Below, one piece after another: positions 20,484-29,263 of a DNA stretch of 64,000 nt (positions are counted from its first letter, which is position 1; every line of letters begins with the position of its first letter). The stretch is from Nocardia beijingensis NBRC 16342 (GTDB lineage: Bacteria > Actinomycetota > Actinomycetes > Mycobacteriales > Mycobacteriaceae): the NCBI RefSeq assembly GCF_001612785.1, contig NZ_BDBC01000020.1:124001-188000 (forward strand), written 5' to 3'. Below the pieces are notes generated by a model. The model searched no databases. It was not told the DNA's origin and saw nothing but the letters and a program-made list of their open reading frames with translations. Both the position numbers and the translations under genes were made by a program.

Positions 20484-20981
20484 TCAGGCGTCGACGGGCT
20501 CGGGTGCGCTGCCGCGTGGCGGTGCCGAACCGACGGCAGCGTTATTCTCCCCCGGCGCGTCGGCGACCGGCACCCGACCTTCAGCGCTCACGACCCCGGA
20601 AGTATTCCGCGCCGACGGGTCGGACAACCGCGTCGGTTGCGCGACACAGCGCGCCAGGTCCGGTCCGAGCGCGGTGGCGCGCATCTCCAGGTCCCGCCGT
20701 TCCACGCCGTCCTTGCTGCGGTATTCGTGGGAGCGCAGCTGACCGTAGGCGATGATCGGATCGCCGCGCCGCAGGGACGCGTCGACATTCGCCACCAGCC
20801 TGCGCCAGCAGCTGACGGTGAGATACAGGGTGCCGTTGTCCACCCATTGCCCCGACGTGTGGTCCAGTCGGCGGGAATTGCTCGCCAGCCGGAAGGTGAC
20901 CACCTGGTCGCCATTGGTCAGGTCGCGCTTGACCGGATGGGTGGCGATCGTTCCGATCACGGTCGCATTCGCCTCGTACAT
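20484..20981 (-). CDS. ssb: Single-stranded DNA-binding protein paralogue lacking the acidic tip
   Basis: This 165-residue protein has an OB fold: ANATVIGTIATHPVKRDLTN, VVTFRLASNSRRLD, LYLTVSCWRRLVANVDASLR and GDPIIAYGQLRSHEYRSKDG. The C-terminal ~45 residues are low-complexity and end in PEPVDA, without the DDDIPF-type acidic tip that replicative SSB uses to recruit partners. It is therefore a second SSB (Rv2478c position), not the replicative one. A GTG at 20987 is also open, but AAGGGG is only one or two bases from it and exactly seven from ATG 20981, which decides the start. Paralogous SSBs have been linked to stress or DNA uptake; its role here is unknown. Confidence 0.88.
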   Translation of the reverse strand: MYEANATVIGTIATHPVKRDLTNGDQVVTFRLASNSRRLDHTSGQWVDNGTLYLTVSCWRRLVANVDASLRRGDPIIAYGQLRSHEYRSKDGVERRDLEMRATALGPDLARCVAQPTRLSDPSARNTSGVVSAEGRVPVADAPGENNAAVGSAPPRGSAPEPVDA

Positions 20982-21139
20982 ATCCACGCCCCTTCACATT
21001 CGGATCCGGAATCGCCCGGAAATTCCTCCCCCTCCAGGAGGGCTCTTCCAGGGTGCGCCGATTCCCTGGACCCGAGCGATTCGATCCAGGAATGTGGACA
21101 ACTTCCCGAGATGTGAAGACCGAGCGTTCCCGCGCGAGG

Positions 21140-22108
21140 TCAGAACACCGCCACGTCGGTATTCGCGCCGCAGAGGACGATCACCGGCCGCTCGTCCGGG
21201 GCGGGAACATAGGCGCCGCTGTGCACGGCGGCCAGCGCCGTGGCTCCTGACACTTCGACCAGGATGCGGAACTCGCGCCACAGATATTCCCGCGCCGCGC
21301 TGATCGCGTCGTCGCTGACCAGCAGCGAACGCACGCCGTGGCGGCGGGCGAGGTCGAGTGCGATGTCACCGATCCGCGTCGGGCCGAGCGAGTCCACGGT
21401 GATCCCGGACCCGATGATGTCCACCGGCCCCTCCGCGGCCAATGCCGCGCGCAGGATCGCGGCGCCGTCGGGCTCCACCCCGATCACCCGCTGACGACGC
21501 CCGACCGCGGCCGCGATCCCGGCGACCAGGCCGCCGCCGCCCACCGCGGCCAGCACCGGCGGACGGCCACGGACCTGCTCCTCGAGTTCGAGCCCGACCA
21601 CCCCGATGCCGGCGACCACCTCGGGTAGGTCGTAGCCGTGCAGCAACAGCGCGCCGCGTTCGGTGGCCAGCTCGGTGGCGTGCCGCAGGGCCTCGGCGTA
21701 GGAGGTGCCGTGCCAGAGCACCTCGGCGCCGTGCGACCACATCGCGGCCACCTTGGTATGCGGCGCCGTCTCCGGGACGACGACCGTGCACGACTTGCCG
21801 AGCCGCGCTGCGGCCAGCGCCGCCGCGATGCCGGCGTTACCGCCGGAGGCGATCACCACCTCATCGACCCCGCCGCCCGACTCGAGCAGCGCGTTGAGGC
21901 TGCCGCGCACTTTGAACGTTCCGCCGTGCTGCAGATGCTCGAGCTTCATCGTGACCGGCACGGGACCGGACGGGCTGGCGATGGAGGTGTGGAAGACCGG
22001 CGTCTTGCGGATCTGCCCGGCCAGCCGCCTGCGTGCGGATCGCACGTGCGACCGTTCCACCCGCCCGACCGGTCTGTGTGGGTAGACCGTGGTGGCGCGT
22101 TCACTCAC
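21140..22108 (-). CDS. Threonine/serine dehydratase-like PLP enzyme
   Basis: This 322-residue fold-type II PLP enzyme has the Schiff-base Lys66 in HGGTFKVRGSLNAL, the substrate loop SGGNAGIAAALAA and the phosphate-binding loop AVGGGGLVAGIA. It lacks the C-terminal ACT regulatory domain of biosynthetic IlvA, so it resembles the catabolic or serine-racemase-like short forms. Likely reaction: threonine or serine to 2-oxo acid plus ammonia, though racemase activity is possible. The start GTG 22108 overlaps the stop of the CopD-CtaG gene (GTGA), so it is translated with it. The functional reason for that pairing is not evident. Confidence 0.85.
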   Translation of the reverse strand: MSERATTVYPHRPVGRVERSHVRSARRRLAGQIRKTPVFHTSIASPSGPVPVTMKLEHLQHGGTFKVRGSLNALLESGGGVDEVVIASGGNAGIAAALAAARLGKSCTVVVPETAPHTKVAAMWSHGAEVLWHGTSYAEALRHATELATERGALLLHGYDLPEVVAGIGVVGLELEEQVRGRPPVLAAVGGGGLVAGIAAAVGRRQRVIGVEPDGAAILRAALAAEGPVDIIGSGITVDSLGPTRIGDIALDLARRHGVRSLLVSDDAISAAREYLWREFRILVEVSGATALAAVHSGAYVPAPDERPVIVLCGANTDVAVF

Positions 22109-24138
22109 TTACGCACTTCTCCATCCCGCTTGGCCAGTTCGGCGAACATCGCGTTGTGTGCGGCGAGTGCGGCGTCGTTGTCGCGTTCGGCGGCTCGATC
22201 GGTGCGCTGCGCGAGCCGCTGGTCGCTGCGCGACCATTGGATCAGCAACGCCAGCATCACCACCACGAGGGGCACTTCACCGCTGGCCCACGCGAGGCTG
22301 CCGCCGGTGCGCTGATCGCCGAGCAGATCACCGTTCCAGCCCAGGCCGAGGCCGCGGTAGAACCAGCCGCCGAGCACCGTGGTCGTGCTCATCAGCGTGA
22401 TGCCGAAGAACGCGTGAAACGGCAGCGAGCCGAACACCATGCCGAGCTTGGTCAGCGGCTCCACCTGCCTCGGCTTGGGGTCGATGCCGATCACCACCCA
22501 GTAGAACAGGTAGCCGCTGAGCACGAAGTGCACGTTCATCAGCAGGTGCGCCGCGTGCGAGTCGGCGTAGGCGTCGAAGATGCCGCCCAGGTACAGCGCG
22601 TAGAAGCCGCCGACGAAGATCGCCGAGGCCACGATCGGGTGGGTCAGGAACCGCGACACCGGGTTGTGCACCGCGGCCAGCAGCCATTCCCGCGGACCTG
22701 GCACGCCACCGCGGCCGGCGGGCGGCAGCGCCCGCAGCGCCAGCGTGACCGCGCCACCGAGCGCCAACAGGATGGGCGCGAGCATGGACAGCGCCATGTG
22801 CGCCCCCATATGCACGCTGAACATCGCGGGCGAGTACCGGCCGACGCCGGACGAGGTGGCGACGAGCAGCACCGCGCAACCGGACAGCCAGGCGACCGTA
22901 CGGCCGGCCGGCCAGGCGTCACCCCGCACCCGCAGCCGTCGCACGCCGAGCAGGTACAGCACCGCGAGCACGATCGACAGCGTGCCGAAGATCAGATCGA
23001 ACCGCCAGTCGAACACCATGCGGGCGAAACTGGGCGGTCCGGCCAGGTCGTAGCCCAGCTCCACTTCGACGGGGGTCGGAACGGCGTCCGGCGGGGGCGG
23101 CGGGGTGCGGCCGAGCCCGACCGCGAGGCCGATGGTCGCGGCGAAGATCAGCACCTCGACGCCCGCGTACCGCACCAGGGCCGAGCGGTCGCCGGGGTCG
23201 GCGGCCAAGGCGGGCAGCGCCGCGCGGCGCTGCAGGTAGCCGAACACCCCGAGCACCATCAGCGCGGCGGCCTTGGCCAGGACCAGCCTGCCGTAGGTGC
23301 TGGAGAACAGTTCGTCCAGCGGCACGCGGACCCAGGAGTTGATCACGCCGCTGACCGCGATCACGGCGAACGCGACGGTGGCGGTGAGCGAGAACCGCCG
23401 CGCCGCCACATCGGTGTGCGCCCCGCCGCGCAGCGCGTGCGCCAGCACCGCGAACAGCCCGCCCACCCAGACGGCCGACGCGATCAGGTGCAGGATCAGG
23501 CTGTTGGTCGCCACGTCGTGCGACCCGCCCGAGGAGGAATGGCCGGTCAACGCCAGCGGCATCATGGTGGCGACCGCGCCACCCAGCAGGACCGGGGTCC
23601 AGCCCCAGCGCAACGCCAGCCGGCAGCCCACCGCGACGATCAGGGCGAAGACGACGGTCGTACGCCAGGCTCCGGCCAGTTCGATCCGGGCGATGGCCTG
23701 CCACAGGTCCTGCGGCCGCAGGACGTCGGTCACCGGCCGTCCGGTGGTGTCCGACACCGTCAGCGGCACCAGCAGCGCCGCGCAGCAGGCCCAGACCACC
23801 GCGAAATTCGACGCCCTGCGCACCGCGCGATACCCGTCGACGTCCAGCAGTCCGTTCGGCTGCGGCGGTACCAGGAAGGCCGCGAACAACAGCGAGCCGA
23901 CCGTCAGCGCGGCCGACAGATCGGCCAGCGCCCGGACCGCGGGCAAGCCGTAGGTGGTGGGGACGCCGGGATCGGGGATGCCGAGCAGGCTCAGCGCCTG
24001 CGCCGCCGACAATCCCACCACCAGCGCCGCGACCACGGCCGCGATGGCGCCGGCCAGCGCGGTGATCGTCGCGAACGTCGCCCCGGAGCGAGCGGCCTCG
24101 GCTCGGGGCGCGGCGGACGAGGTGGGGGCGGACGACAT
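22105..24138 (-). CDS. CopD-CtaG fusion: copper-domain/cytochrome c oxidase assembly membrane protein
   Basis: This 677-residue polytopic membrane protein has about 15 helices in two parts. The N-terminal half, about residues 20-330, is a copper-resistance D domain with TMMPLALTGHSSSGGSHDVA and an SLILHLIASAVWVGGLFAVL helix. The C-terminal half, about 380-650, is a CtaG domain with MFSVHMGAHMALSMLAPIL, DSHAAHLLMNVHFVLSGYLF and PFHAFFGITLMS. The His and Met residues are suited to copper binding. CtaG-type proteins help build the Cu centre of aa3 oxidase, and CopD domains move copper across the membrane. The same fusion is seen in Rv0102. It starts at ATG 24138. Role in oxidase assembly is inferred from domains. 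Confidence 0.87.
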   Translation of the reverse strand: MSSAPTSSAAPRAEAARSGATFATITALAGAIAAVVAALVVGLSAAQALSLLGIPDPGVPTTYGLPAVRALADLSAALTVGSLLFAAFLVPPQPNGLLDVDGYRAVRRASNFAVVWACCAALLVPLTVSDTTGRPVTDVLRPQDLWQAIARIELAGAWRTTVVFALIVAVGCRLALRWGWTPVLLGGAVATMMPLALTGHSSSGGSHDVATNSLILHLIASAVWVGGLFAVLAHALRGGAHTDVAARRFSLTATVAFAVIAVSGVINSWVRVPLDELFSSTYGRLVLAKAAALMVLGVFGYLQRRAALPALAADPGDRSALVRYAGVEVLIFAATIGLAVGLGRTPPPPPDAVPTPVEVELGYDLAGPPSFARMVFDWRFDLIFGTLSIVLAVLYLLGVRRLRVRGDAWPAGRTVAWLSGCAVLLVATSSGVGRYSPAMFSVHMGAHMALSMLAPILLALGGAVTLALRALPPAGRGGVPGPREWLLAAVHNPVSRFLTHPIVASAIFVGGFYALYLGGIFDAYADSHAAHLLMNVHFVLSGYLFYWVVIGIDPKPRQVEPLTKLGMVFGSLPFHAFFGITLMSTTTVLGGWFYRGLGLGWNGDLLGDQRTGGSLAWASGEVPLVVVMLALLIQWSRSDQRLAQRTDRAAERDNDAALAAHNAMFAELAKRDGEVRK

Positions 24139-24282
24139 ACGACTGAGCGTAGTCGGCGAGTATTCCGTGGCCCGGCCGGGTTTGTACCGATATCCTTGCC
24201 CCGATCATCACAGCGCGTCACTACTGTCTCGGGATGGCTGAAACGTTGCTAACGCTAAGAATCCGGCCACCTGGACGGTCGC

Positions 24283-24288
24283 TATAAT
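24283..24288 (+). promoter_or_regulatory. -10 box for tRNA-Arg
   Basis: A perfect TATAAT lies 47 bases before the mature tRNA 5' end. No good -35 is seen at 17 bases (AATCCG). Confidence 0.6.
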
Positions 24289-24335
24289 CGACTCGCTGGA
24301 CAGCACGGCCAATGTCGGCCATCGTAGAACCCGCT

Positions 24336-24409
24336 GCCTCCGTAGCTCAGTTGGATAGAGCAAGGGCCTTCTAATCCCTAGGTCGCAGGTTCGATTCCTG
24401 CCGGGGGCG
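24336..24409 (+). tRNA. tRNA-Arg (anticodon TCT)
   Basis: The cloverleaf can be drawn by eye: acceptor GCCTCCG/CGGGGGC, D-stem GCTC/GAGC, anticodon loop CTTCTAA with TCT, T-arm GCAGG-TTCGATT-CCTGC and discriminator G. The base pair at 31-39 is a C-U mismatch. The CCA end is not encoded. The reverse strand through this gene translates to LGIRRPLLYPTELRRQ, a well-known false protein. Confidence 0.95.
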
Positions 24410-24416
24410 CAGCACA

Positions 24417-24450
24417 CTGGAGACCCGCAGCTACAGCTGTGGGTCTCCAG
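24417..24450 (+). terminator. Strong hairpin terminator after tRNA-Arg
   Basis: A 16-bp stem with one G-U pair (24417-24432 with 24435-24450) starts 8 bases after the tRNA. Confidence 0.85.
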
Positions 24451-24619
24451 TCCTATTACCCGGGGCGCACGCCGCTCAAACACACGCGATTCTCGTCCCG
24501 GCGTTCTCAGCAGGGCGCGGGTCCGGTGAGTCGGCCGATGTTCTCCCGAAACTTGCGAAGCGGTTGCGGCCACGACCGCGGCGGGCACGCCGTCGACGGA
24601 TGACACGGCAGGGCGGCCG

Positions 24620-25024
24620 CTAGATCTTCGCCGGCGAGGAGGCGATGTCGTCGGCCAGCGGGGCGATGGCGCCCAGAATCTCGGCGACCAGATCGGCCGG
24701 CACCCCGGCCGCGGTGAGCGACGCCTCCAGATGACCCGCCACCAGGCCGAAGTGGTGCATGGTGATGCCACGGCCCTGGTGGACCTGCTTCATCGGGGCG
24801 CCGGTGTACGGGGTGGGCCCGCCCAGAGCGGCGGCGAAGAACTCGACCTGCTTTCCCTTCAACCGCGACATGTTCGTACCGGTGAAGAACCCGGCCAACT
24901 CTCCATCCGCGAGCACGCGCGTGTAGAAATCCTCCACGACGATCTCGAGCGCCTCGTGACCGCCGACCTTGTCGTAGATGCTGCTGGTTGTCTTGCTCTT
25001 CCCGAGCCAGGAGGGCATTCGCAT
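24620..25024 (-). CDS. glbN: Group I truncated hemoglobin (trHbN)
   Basis: This 134-residue heme protein of the GlbN type scavenges NO using bound O2 in mycobacteria. It reads [58 protein letters not shown] and [18 protein letters not shown], with the proximal His in the VHQGRGI/MHHF region. A short basic pre-A extension (MPSWLGKSK) precedes the globin core. The open frame goes further up to 25174, but residues before ATG 25024 overlap the ectB 3' end and look unrelated; ATG 25018 is an alternative. No clear ribosome binding site. It is downstream of ectB on the same strand, 140 bases away. Confidence 0.9.
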   Translation of the reverse strand: MRMPSWLGKSKTTSSIYDKVGGHEALEIVVEDFYTRVLADGELAGFFTGTNMSRLKGKQVEFFAAALGGPTPYTGAPMKQVHQGRGITMHHFGLVAGHLEASLTAAGVPADLVAEILGAIAPLADDIASSPAKI

Positions 25025-25164
25025 GGCTACCAGGACACCACCGGACTGTTGCGTCCGGATTAGTGCGATGTCGCGACTCGTTTGCCTCCGTCGCAGCGCG
25101 ATTACTCGCCCCTCACCGCCACCACAGCCGCGCTGAGATACTTCCGCAACATGCCGGAAAACGT

Positions 25165-26421
25165 CTACCGGCAAACGGCTTCCATCGCTGCGGCGAGCAG
25201 GCGGATGCCGTGGTCGATCTCGTCGTCGGCGATCGTCAGGGGCGGCATCACCTTGATCACCTCGTCCATCGAACCGGACGTCTCCACCAGCAAGCCACGA
25301 TCGAAAGCGGCCCGGCCGACCTTCTCCGCCAGCGAGGTGTCCTCGAACACGACGCCGTGCACCAGGCCCCGCCCCCGCGTCGAGACGCCGGGGAAGGCCG
25401 AGACGACCGCACGCAATGCTTCCGCGATCCGCTCCCCTTTGGCCACGGTCGCGAGTTCCAGTGCGGAATCCGACCAGTAGTGCTCGAGCGCGACCCGCCC
25501 GGTGACGAACGCCGCGTTGTTACCCCGGAAAGTACCGTTGTGCTCCCCCGGCGCCCACTGATCGAGTTCCGGCCGGAACAGCACCAATGCCATCGGCAGA
25601 CCATAGCCGCCGATCGACTTGGACAACGTCACGATATCGGGCGTGATCCCGGCGGTCTCGAAAGAGAAAAACGGCCCCGTACGCCCGCAGCCCATCTGCA
25701 CGTCGTCGACGATCAGCAGGATGCCGCGGGCCGAACACAGCTCGGCCAGCCCACGCAACCACTCCGCCCTTGCCACCTTGATGCCGCCTTCCCCCTGCAC
25801 CGTCTCCACGATCACCGCCGCGGGCTTGTCCAATCCCGACGACGGATCGTCCAGCGCCTTCCGCATCCAGAGCAGGCCGTCGGCGTCACCGAGATACCCG
25901 TCATAAGGCATCGGCATCGCGTGCCCGAGCGGCACCCCTGCGCCCGACCGCTTGGCGGCGTTCCCGGTGACCGCCAGCGCGCCCAGCGACATCCCGTGAA
26001 ACGCGTTGGTGAAGCACAGCACGGCCTGCCGCCCGGTCACCTTGCGCGCGAGCTTCAACGCGGCTTCCACCGCGTTGGCTCCGGTCGGCCCGGGGAACTG
26101 CACCTTCCAGTCCAGCCCGCGCGGGGTGAGGACGTTGTCGCGCAAGGCTTCCAGCAGTCGCCGCTTGGCGATGGTCGACATGTCCAGCCCGTGGGTGATC
26201 CCGTCCCCGGCGATGTAGTCCAGCAATGCCCGCTTGAGCACGGGATTGTTGTGGCCGTAGTTGAGAGAGCCCGCCCCGGCGAAGAAATCCAGGTATTCCT
26301 TGCCGGTCTCGTCGCGCAACCACGCCCCGCTGGCGGTGTCGAAGACGGCGGGCCAGCAGCGACAGTACCCGCGCACGTTCGATTCGAGTGCCTCGAAAAC
26401 GGTCATCTCGGCGACGGTCAT
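25165..26421 (-). CDS. ectB: Diaminobutyrate-2-oxoglutarate transaminase (EctB-like), without ectoine partners
   Basis: This 418-residue class III PLP aminotransferase has [78 protein letters not shown] and the PLP lysine Lys268 in [10 protein letters not shown]. The [10 protein letters not shown] and AFHGMSLG signatures are those of EctB, which makes L-2,4-diaminobutyrate from aspartate semialdehyde and glutamate. No ectA, ectC or ectD is nearby, so the product is probably used for something other than ectoine, or the other genes are elsewhere. ATG 26421 has AAGGA about eight bases upstream. It is divergent from an ABC exporter across a 145-base gap with an inverted repeat. Confidence 0.88.
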   Translation of the reverse strand: MTVAEMTVFEALESNVRGYCRCWPAVFDTASGAWLRDETGKEYLDFFAGAGSLNYGHNNPVLKRALLDYIAGDGITHGLDMSTIAKRRLLEALRDNVLTPRGLDWKVQFPGPTGANAVEAALKLARKVTGRQAVLCFTNAFHGMSLGALAVTGNAAKRSGAGVPLGHAMPMPYDGYLGDADGLLWMRKALDDPSSGLDKPAAVIVETVQGEGGIKVARAEWLRGLAELCSARGILLIVDDVQMGCGRTGPFFSFETAGITPDIVTLSKSIGGYGLPMALVLFRPELDQWAPGEHNGTFRGNNAAFVTGRVALEHYWSDSALELATVAKGERIAEALRAVVSAFPGVSTRGRGLVHGVVFEDTSLAEKVGRAAFDRGLLVETSGSMDEVIKVMPPLTIADDEIDHGIRLLAAAMEAVCR

Positions 26422-26470
26422 CGGCGTTCCTTACTCGTCGTGCGCGAGCGCTCCACAATCTGAAGTGATA

Positions 26471-26483
26471 GTGTTTCTAACAC
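26471..26483. promoter_or_regulatory. Inverted repeat in the ectB / ABC exporter divergent region
   Basis: GTGTT-TCT-AACAC is a perfect 5-bp inverted repeat with a 3-base spacer. It lies 50 bases before ectB and 83 bases before the exporter genes, so one regulator could act on both. No regulator gene is adjacent. Confidence 0.4.
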
Positions 26484-26528
26484 CGGAGGGCCCCGGATGT
26501 GGGCTTTTGCCCAAACCGCGCCGAAGCC

Positions 26529-26557
26529 TTTCCCGATCCCCGTGGGGCCGGTAAAGT
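26529..26557 (+). promoter_or_regulatory. Promoter of the ABC exporter operon
   Basis: TTTCCC (26529-26534), a 17-base spacer and TAAAGT (26552-26557) form a plausible promoter. The transcript would start one or two bases before GTG 26567, which supports that start. Confidence 0.45.
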
Positions 26558-26566
26558 CGACTCCTT

Positions 26567-27421
26567 GTGCGCGGCAGACCGGAGGGGGGCGGACAGCGTG
26601 CCGTCGAGGAACGATTCAGCAGCGCCGTCGCCCTGTACGCATCGCTCGTGGGCGCCGGATTCCGCAGACAGTGGCAATACAAGGCGGCCATGTTCGCGGG
26701 CTTGTTCACCAACTGTGTGTTCGGGTTCGTCCGCGCGGCCGTCCTCGCCGCGGCGGTGGACGCCGCTGGCGACTTCGGCGGGTACGACCGTGGCAGCGTG
26801 GGCGCCTACGTGTGGCTCTCCCAGGGCCTGCTCGGCGCGTTGCAGTTCATGGGGCCGCTGGGGCCGCTGGACGATCGGGTGAAGAACGGCGACATCGCCA
26901 TCGATTTCCTGCGCCCGGTCGACATCCAATGCGGTTATCTCGCCGACGATCTGGGGCGCGCGGCGTGCACTTTCCTGCCGCGCGGAGTGCCGAGCGTGCT
27001 GGTGGGCACGCTCACCTTCGGGCTGGCGATGCCGGTCACGCCGGGTCCCTACCTGCTCGGAGCGGTCAGTGTCGTGCTGGCCGTGGTGGTTTCGTTCCTG
27101 TTCCGGTTCCTCGTGGTGCTGATCGGATTCTGGGTCGTGGAGACCCGTGGCATCCGGGTGCTGTACTACACCGGAGGCACGTTCCTGGCCGGACTGTTCG
27201 TGCCGGTGCACATGTTCCCGTCGTGGCTGGCCGCCATCGCGGCGGCCAGTCCCTTTCCATCGATGCTGCAATCCCCGATCGACGTGCTCTCGGGCCGGAT
27301 CACCGGCGCGGAGGCGCTGTCGGTCGTCGGCGTCCAGGTGTTCTGGGTGGTGGTGACCGCGATCGCGGGGCGCGTGCTGCTGATCGCGGGCCGCCGCAGG
27401 CTGGAGGTGCAGGGTGGTTGA
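26567..27421 (+). CDS. ABC-2 type exporter permease (COG4587-like)
   Basis: This 284-residue protein has about six membrane helices, starting with YASLVGAGFRRQWQYKAAMF, typical of permeases of the uncharacterised COG4586/4587/3694 ABC exporters. Conserved features include NGDIAIDFLRPVDIQ, a cytoplasmic loop found in these permeases, and GIRVLYYTGGTFLAGLFVPV. Start GTG 26567 is supported by the -10 box at 26552-26557. The gene overlaps the second permease by 8 bp. The three genes (two permeases, one ATPase) would form a heterodimeric exporter. Substrate unknown; relatives have been linked to export of toxic cations and drugs. Confidence 0.82.
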   Translation: MRGRPEGGGQRAVEERFSSAVALYASLVGAGFRRQWQYKAAMFAGLFTNCVFGFVRAAVLAAAVDAAGDFGGYDRGSVGAYVWLSQGLLGALQFMGPLGPLDDRVKNGDIAIDFLRPVDIQCGYLADDLGRAACTFLPRGVPSVLVGTLTFGLAMPVTPGPYLLGAVSVVLAVVVSFLFRFLVVLIGFWVVETRGIRVLYYTGGTFLAGLFVPVHMFPSWLAAIAAASPFPSMLQSPIDVLSGRITGAEALSVVGVQVFWVVVTAIAGRVLLIAGRRRLEVQGG

Positions 27422-28238
27422 CGCCACCGCGCGCTCCGGGTCGTGGTCGACGCCCTACGTCGCCGTTCTGCGCTCGCGGCTGCGGGCGCAGCGCAGTTAC
27501 CGATTGTCCTTCGCCAGTGAGCTTTTGAGCGCGTTCCTGGTCGGCTTGGTCGAATTGGCCGAAGTGTGGCTGATCTTCCGCACCGCGCGTGTCCTCGGCG
27601 GGCTCGACCTGGACGCCGCGCTGCTGTTGTTCGGTCTGAGCAACACGAGTTTCGCGCTGTCCCAAGTGCTGTTCGGCCATCTCGACACGCTGCCGGTGCT
27701 GATCAGGATGGGCCAGCTCGACGCATACCACCTGCGACCGCAACCGCTGCTGCTGCAACTGATCACCAGCGACATCTCCCTGCGCCGGTTCGCGCGGGCC
27801 TCGGTCTCGATCGCCGCGCTCGCGGCCGGTGCGGCGCGCAACGACATCGCCTGGACCCCGGAAACCACCGCGCTGCTGACACTTACGCTCGTCGGAGGTA
27901 TCGCGCTGTTCGGTGGGGTATTCGTCTGCGCGGCGGGGTTGCAGTTCTATCTGATCGACGGTTCCGAACTCACCAACAGTTTCACCTACGGCGGCTCGTT
28001 CGCTGCGACGCAACCCGCGTCGGTGTTCCCCACACCCATGCGACTGCTGTTCGGGTTCGCGATCCCGGTCTCGTTCACCGCCTACCTGCCCACCCTCGCG
28101 CTGCTCGACCTGCCAGGGCCGCCGCTGCTGCCCACCTGGCTGGCCTGGCTCACGCCGGTGGCGGCGCTGTGGGTCTGGCTGCTGGCGCTGGGTTTGTGGC
28201 GCTCGGGCACTCGGCACTACCAGGGAGGCGGCGGATGA
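27414..28238 (+). CDS. ABC-2 type exporter permease (COG3694-like), second subunit
   Basis: This 274-residue protein has about six membrane helices and begins at GTG 27414, overlapping the first permease by 8 bp. It has the same architecture: a cytoplasmic start (YVAVLRSRLRAQRSYRLSFA), an amphipathic segment with QLDAYHLRPQPLLLQLITSD and a GSFAATQPASVFPTPMRLLF loop. The end overlaps the ATPase start by four bases (ATGA). It is the partner permease of the upstream gene in the heterodimeric exporter. Confidence 0.82.
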   Translation: MVDATARSGSWSTPYVAVLRSRLRAQRSYRLSFASELLSAFLVGLVELAEVWLIFRTARVLGGLDLDAALLLFGLSNTSFALSQVLFGHLDTLPVLIRMGQLDAYHLRPQPLLLQLITSDISLRRFARASVSIAALAAGAARNDIAWTPETTALLTLTLVGGIALFGGVFVCAAGLQFYLIDGSELTNSFTYGGSFAATQPASVFPTPMRLLFGFAIPVSFTAYLPTLALLDLPGPPLLPTWLAWLTPVAALWVWLLALGLWRSGTRHYQGGGG

Positions 28239-29230
28239 ACACCGACCGGATCGGCAGCCCGGAGGCGATCATCGAGATGGATGGTCTCACCAGACAGTTC
28301 GTCCTGTATCGCAAGGACGGCCGCCGCTGGCGCAGGCGCCGCGAGACGCTCACCGCGGTCGACGGGATGACCGTCCGGATCGAGCGGGGCGCCGCCGTCG
28401 GCTACATCGGCGCCAACGGTGCGGGCAAGTCCACCACGATCAAGATGCTCACCGGCATCCTGGTGCCCACCTCCGGCGCCGTGCGCACCTGCGGGCTGGA
28501 CCCGGTGCGGCAGCGACGTGAACTGGCCGGGCGGATCGGCGTCGTATTCGGCCAGCGCTCCCAGCTGTGGTGGGATCTGCCCCTGCGCGAATCGTTCTCG
28601 ATACTCGGCGCGATCCACCGGTTGGAGCCAGAGGCGGCGCGCAAGCGCGCGCACGAGCTGATCGAGCAGCTGGAAATGGCCGATACGCTCGACACACCCG
28701 TGCGCCAGCTGTCGCTGGGCCAGCGCATGCGCGCGGAAGTCGCCGCGGCACTGCTGCATTCGCCCGAGCTGGTGATCCTGGACGAGCCGACGATCGGCCT
28801 CGATGTGCTGTCCAAACAGCGATTGCGCGAGTTCCTGCGCGCCGAGCGGGCCGAGCGCGGCACCACCCTGCTGCTCACCACCCACGATATGGGCGACATC
28901 GAAAGGCTCTGCGAGCGTGTGCTCGTCGTCGACCACGGCCGTTTGGTGTACGACGGGTCGCTGACCGGCTTGGCGGCCACCGTCGGGGCGCGCCGGGTGC
29001 TGGTGGTCGACCTGGCCGAACCGTCGCCCGACCTCGACGATCTACCCTCGGCCCAGTTGCTCGGCAGCGAAGGCGACGGCATGCGGCAGCGACTGGCCTT
29101 CGATCCGGAGCAGATCACGGCCGCGCAGTTGCTCGCCGCGGTGTCCGACCGCGCCGAAGTGCGGGACCTGTCGATCGAAGAACCCGAGATCGAGGACGTG
29201 GTCCGGCGGATATACGAATCCGCCCGCTGA
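28235..29230 (+). CDS. ABC exporter ATP-binding protein (COG4586-like)
   Basis: This 331-residue ATPase starts at ATG 28235, in a four-base overlap with the preceding stop and after AGGGAGGCGGCGG. The nucleotide-binding domain has Walker A GANGAGKST, Q-loop VFGQRSQLWWDLP, the signature LSLGQRMRAEVAAALLH and Walker B LVILDEPTIGLD. A C-terminal ~90-residue regulatory domain follows. QRSQLWWDLP is the hallmark of this exporter family and separates it from DrrA-type drug ATPases. It powers the two permeases encoded upstream. The stop codon lies in the loop of a hairpin. Confidence 0.9.
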   Translation: MNTDRIGSPEAIIEMDGLTRQFVLYRKDGRRWRRRRETLTAVDGMTVRIERGAAVGYIGANGAGKSTTIKMLTGILVPTSGAVRTCGLDPVRQRRELAGRIGVVFGQRSQLWWDLPLRESFSILGAIHRLEPEAARKRAHELIEQLEMADTLDTPVRQLSLGQRMRAEVAAALLHSPELVILDEPTIGLDVLSKQRLREFLRAERAERGTTLLLTTHDMGDIERLCERVLVVDHGRLVYDGSLTGLAATVGARRVLVVDLAEPSPDLDDLPSAQLLGSEGDGMRQRLAFDPEQITAAQLLAAVSDRAEVRDLSIEEPEIEDVVRRIYESAR

Positions 29231-29248
29231 CCTCGGCGGGCGAATTCG
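29215..29248. terminator. Bidirectional hairpin terminator at the end of the ABC operon
   Basis: A 13-bp stem with one mismatch (29215-29227 with 29236-29248) has the ATPase stop codon in its loop region, and the convergent DUF4389 gene ends 16 bases beyond it. Confidence 0.55.
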
Positions 29249-29263
29249 ATGGCGATATCCGGT

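Noticed and set aside
24208..24771. Minus-strand 187-residue frame
   Set aside because: It contains the antisense translation of tRNA-Arg (LGIRRPLLYPTELRRQ), a classic false protein; it also overlaps glbN.
25165..26421. Ectoine biosynthesis cluster
   Set aside because: Only ectB is present; no ectA, ectC or ectD lies in the window.
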